A DNA stretch of 64,000 nt, taken from positions 62,001 to 126,000 of the forward strand of contig NZ_JAATEO010000004.1 of assembly GCF_012034245.1 (NCBI RefSeq). The letters run 5' to 3'. Position 1 is the first letter of the stretch; every line of letters begins with the position of its first letter. This document shows positions 63,790 through 64,000 of the stretch, piece by piece. This DNA is from Micromonospora thermarum (lineage in GTDB: Bacteria > Actinomycetota > Actinomycetes > Mycobacteriales > Micromonosporaceae). The notes under the pieces were generated by a model. It had not been told where the DNA came from, ran no database searches, and was given only the letters and a program-made list of their open reading frames with translations. The position numbers and the translations under genes are program-made.

Positions 63790-64000
63790 GTGAACTTCGA
63801 CGCGTACGCCCGGACCGGCGTTGATCTCGTCAACGCGCGGCTGGACGACCTCGACGCCCTGCGGGCCCTCTTCCCCGACGACAACGCGTGGATGCGCGAC
63901 GAGGTGTCGGAGCGGGACCTCGCGATCTTCCGGCGGGCGCAGAAGCGCCTGCGCGACGTCTTCGACTACGGCACCTCCGGGCGGGACGCCCAGGCGGTCG
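63790..64000 (+). CDS. CGNR zinc-finger regulator, 5' part (cut by window edge)
   Basis: A GTG at 63790 with GGTGGGG upstream opens a frame to the window end (70 residues visible). NFDAYARTGVDLVNARLDDL and ERDLAIFRRAQKRLRDVFDY match the N-terminal ABATE (RsfA-like ligand) domain of actinobacterial CGNR zinc-finger proteins. The C-terminal CGNR motif lies outside the window. Likely a transcriptional regulator that is close to, but not necessarily linked with, the ATP-grasp gene. Confidence 0.75.
   Translation, partial: MNFDAYARTGVDLVNARLDDLDALRALFPDDNAWMRDEVSERDLAIFRRAQKRLRDVFDYGTSGRDAQAV

Overview
The window is about 73% G+C with strong third-position G/C bias, frequent GTG starts, dense operons with 4-base ATGA or GTGA overlaps, and actinobacterial marker genes (rex-hemACD, bldN with its anti-sigma gene, the 33-residue bS22/AURKAIP1-type ribosomal protein). 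Protein content and intergenic repeats fit a Micromonosporaceae chromosome, most likely Micromonospora. No rRNA, tRNA, CRISPR array, prophage or insertion sequence was seen. This is chromosomal backbone with small accessory patches.

Layout. (1) 1-9.2 kb: a cut-off secreted coiled-coil protein, an inositol-phosphatase-like protein, a signalling operon (SpoIIE-type phosphatase with receiver, CHASE3 histidine kinase, single-domain receiver), a membrane M28 peptidase, an Smr protein and a methyltransferase. (2) 9.2-13.4 kb: TPR protein, ROK kinase, ABC-F protein, a DUF4177-like protein and a BON-methyltransferase fusion. (3) 13.5-20.4 kb: an arabinan/arabinoxylan-use locus: LacI regulator, GH51 arabinofuranosidase, sugar-binding lipoprotein, two permeases and a GH43 lipoprotein, with tandem operators and no local transporter ATPase. 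(4) 20.5-34 kb: mostly secreted enzymes (S8 protease, GHL10-type hydrolase, phospholipase A2, lytic transglycosylase, large LTD/EEP nuclease), with a cyclase-ATPase-TPR regulator, an FmdB zinc ribbon, a tandem GNAT protein and the tail of a lost amino-acid permease. (5) 34.4-40.1 kb: the tetrapyrrole operon rex-hemA-hemC-cobA/hemD-hemB with a Rex operator over its promoter. (6) 40.5-48.8 kb: a NarL-type two-component pair, HAD phosphatase, glutaredoxin, acyl-CoA ligase, bldN-rsbN with a small coupled upstream ORF, and a SerB-like HAD protein. (7) 48.8-53.0 kb: MFS transporter, acyltransferase, epimerase, bS22 and an excisionase-type HTH protein. With the hem genes and SerB-like gene, this parallels the Mycobacterium tuberculosis Rv0500A-Rv0512 region. 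(8) 53.2-64 kb: a MacAB-like exporter, two tandem membrane metallopeptidase paralogues, an alpha/beta hydrolase-TetR operon, proline dehydrogenase, a small lipoprotein paired with a glutathionylspermidine-synthase-like ATP-grasp enzyme, and the start of a CGNR zinc-finger protein.

Several short palindromic elements recur between genes. One family (three copies, all between convergent genes) keeps a 20-22 bp stem and a conserved loop, and its remaining mismatches become G.U pairs on one RNA strand. The sequence beside these copies is strongly G/T-rich on the + strand, including the ends of the neighbouring genes.

Most notable leads: the lipoprotein ending Cys-Gly-Gly next to an ATP-grasp amide ligase, the unlisted small ORF coupled to bldN, the repeat families, and a palindromic operator inside the promoter of an apparently leaderless hydrolase-TetR operon.
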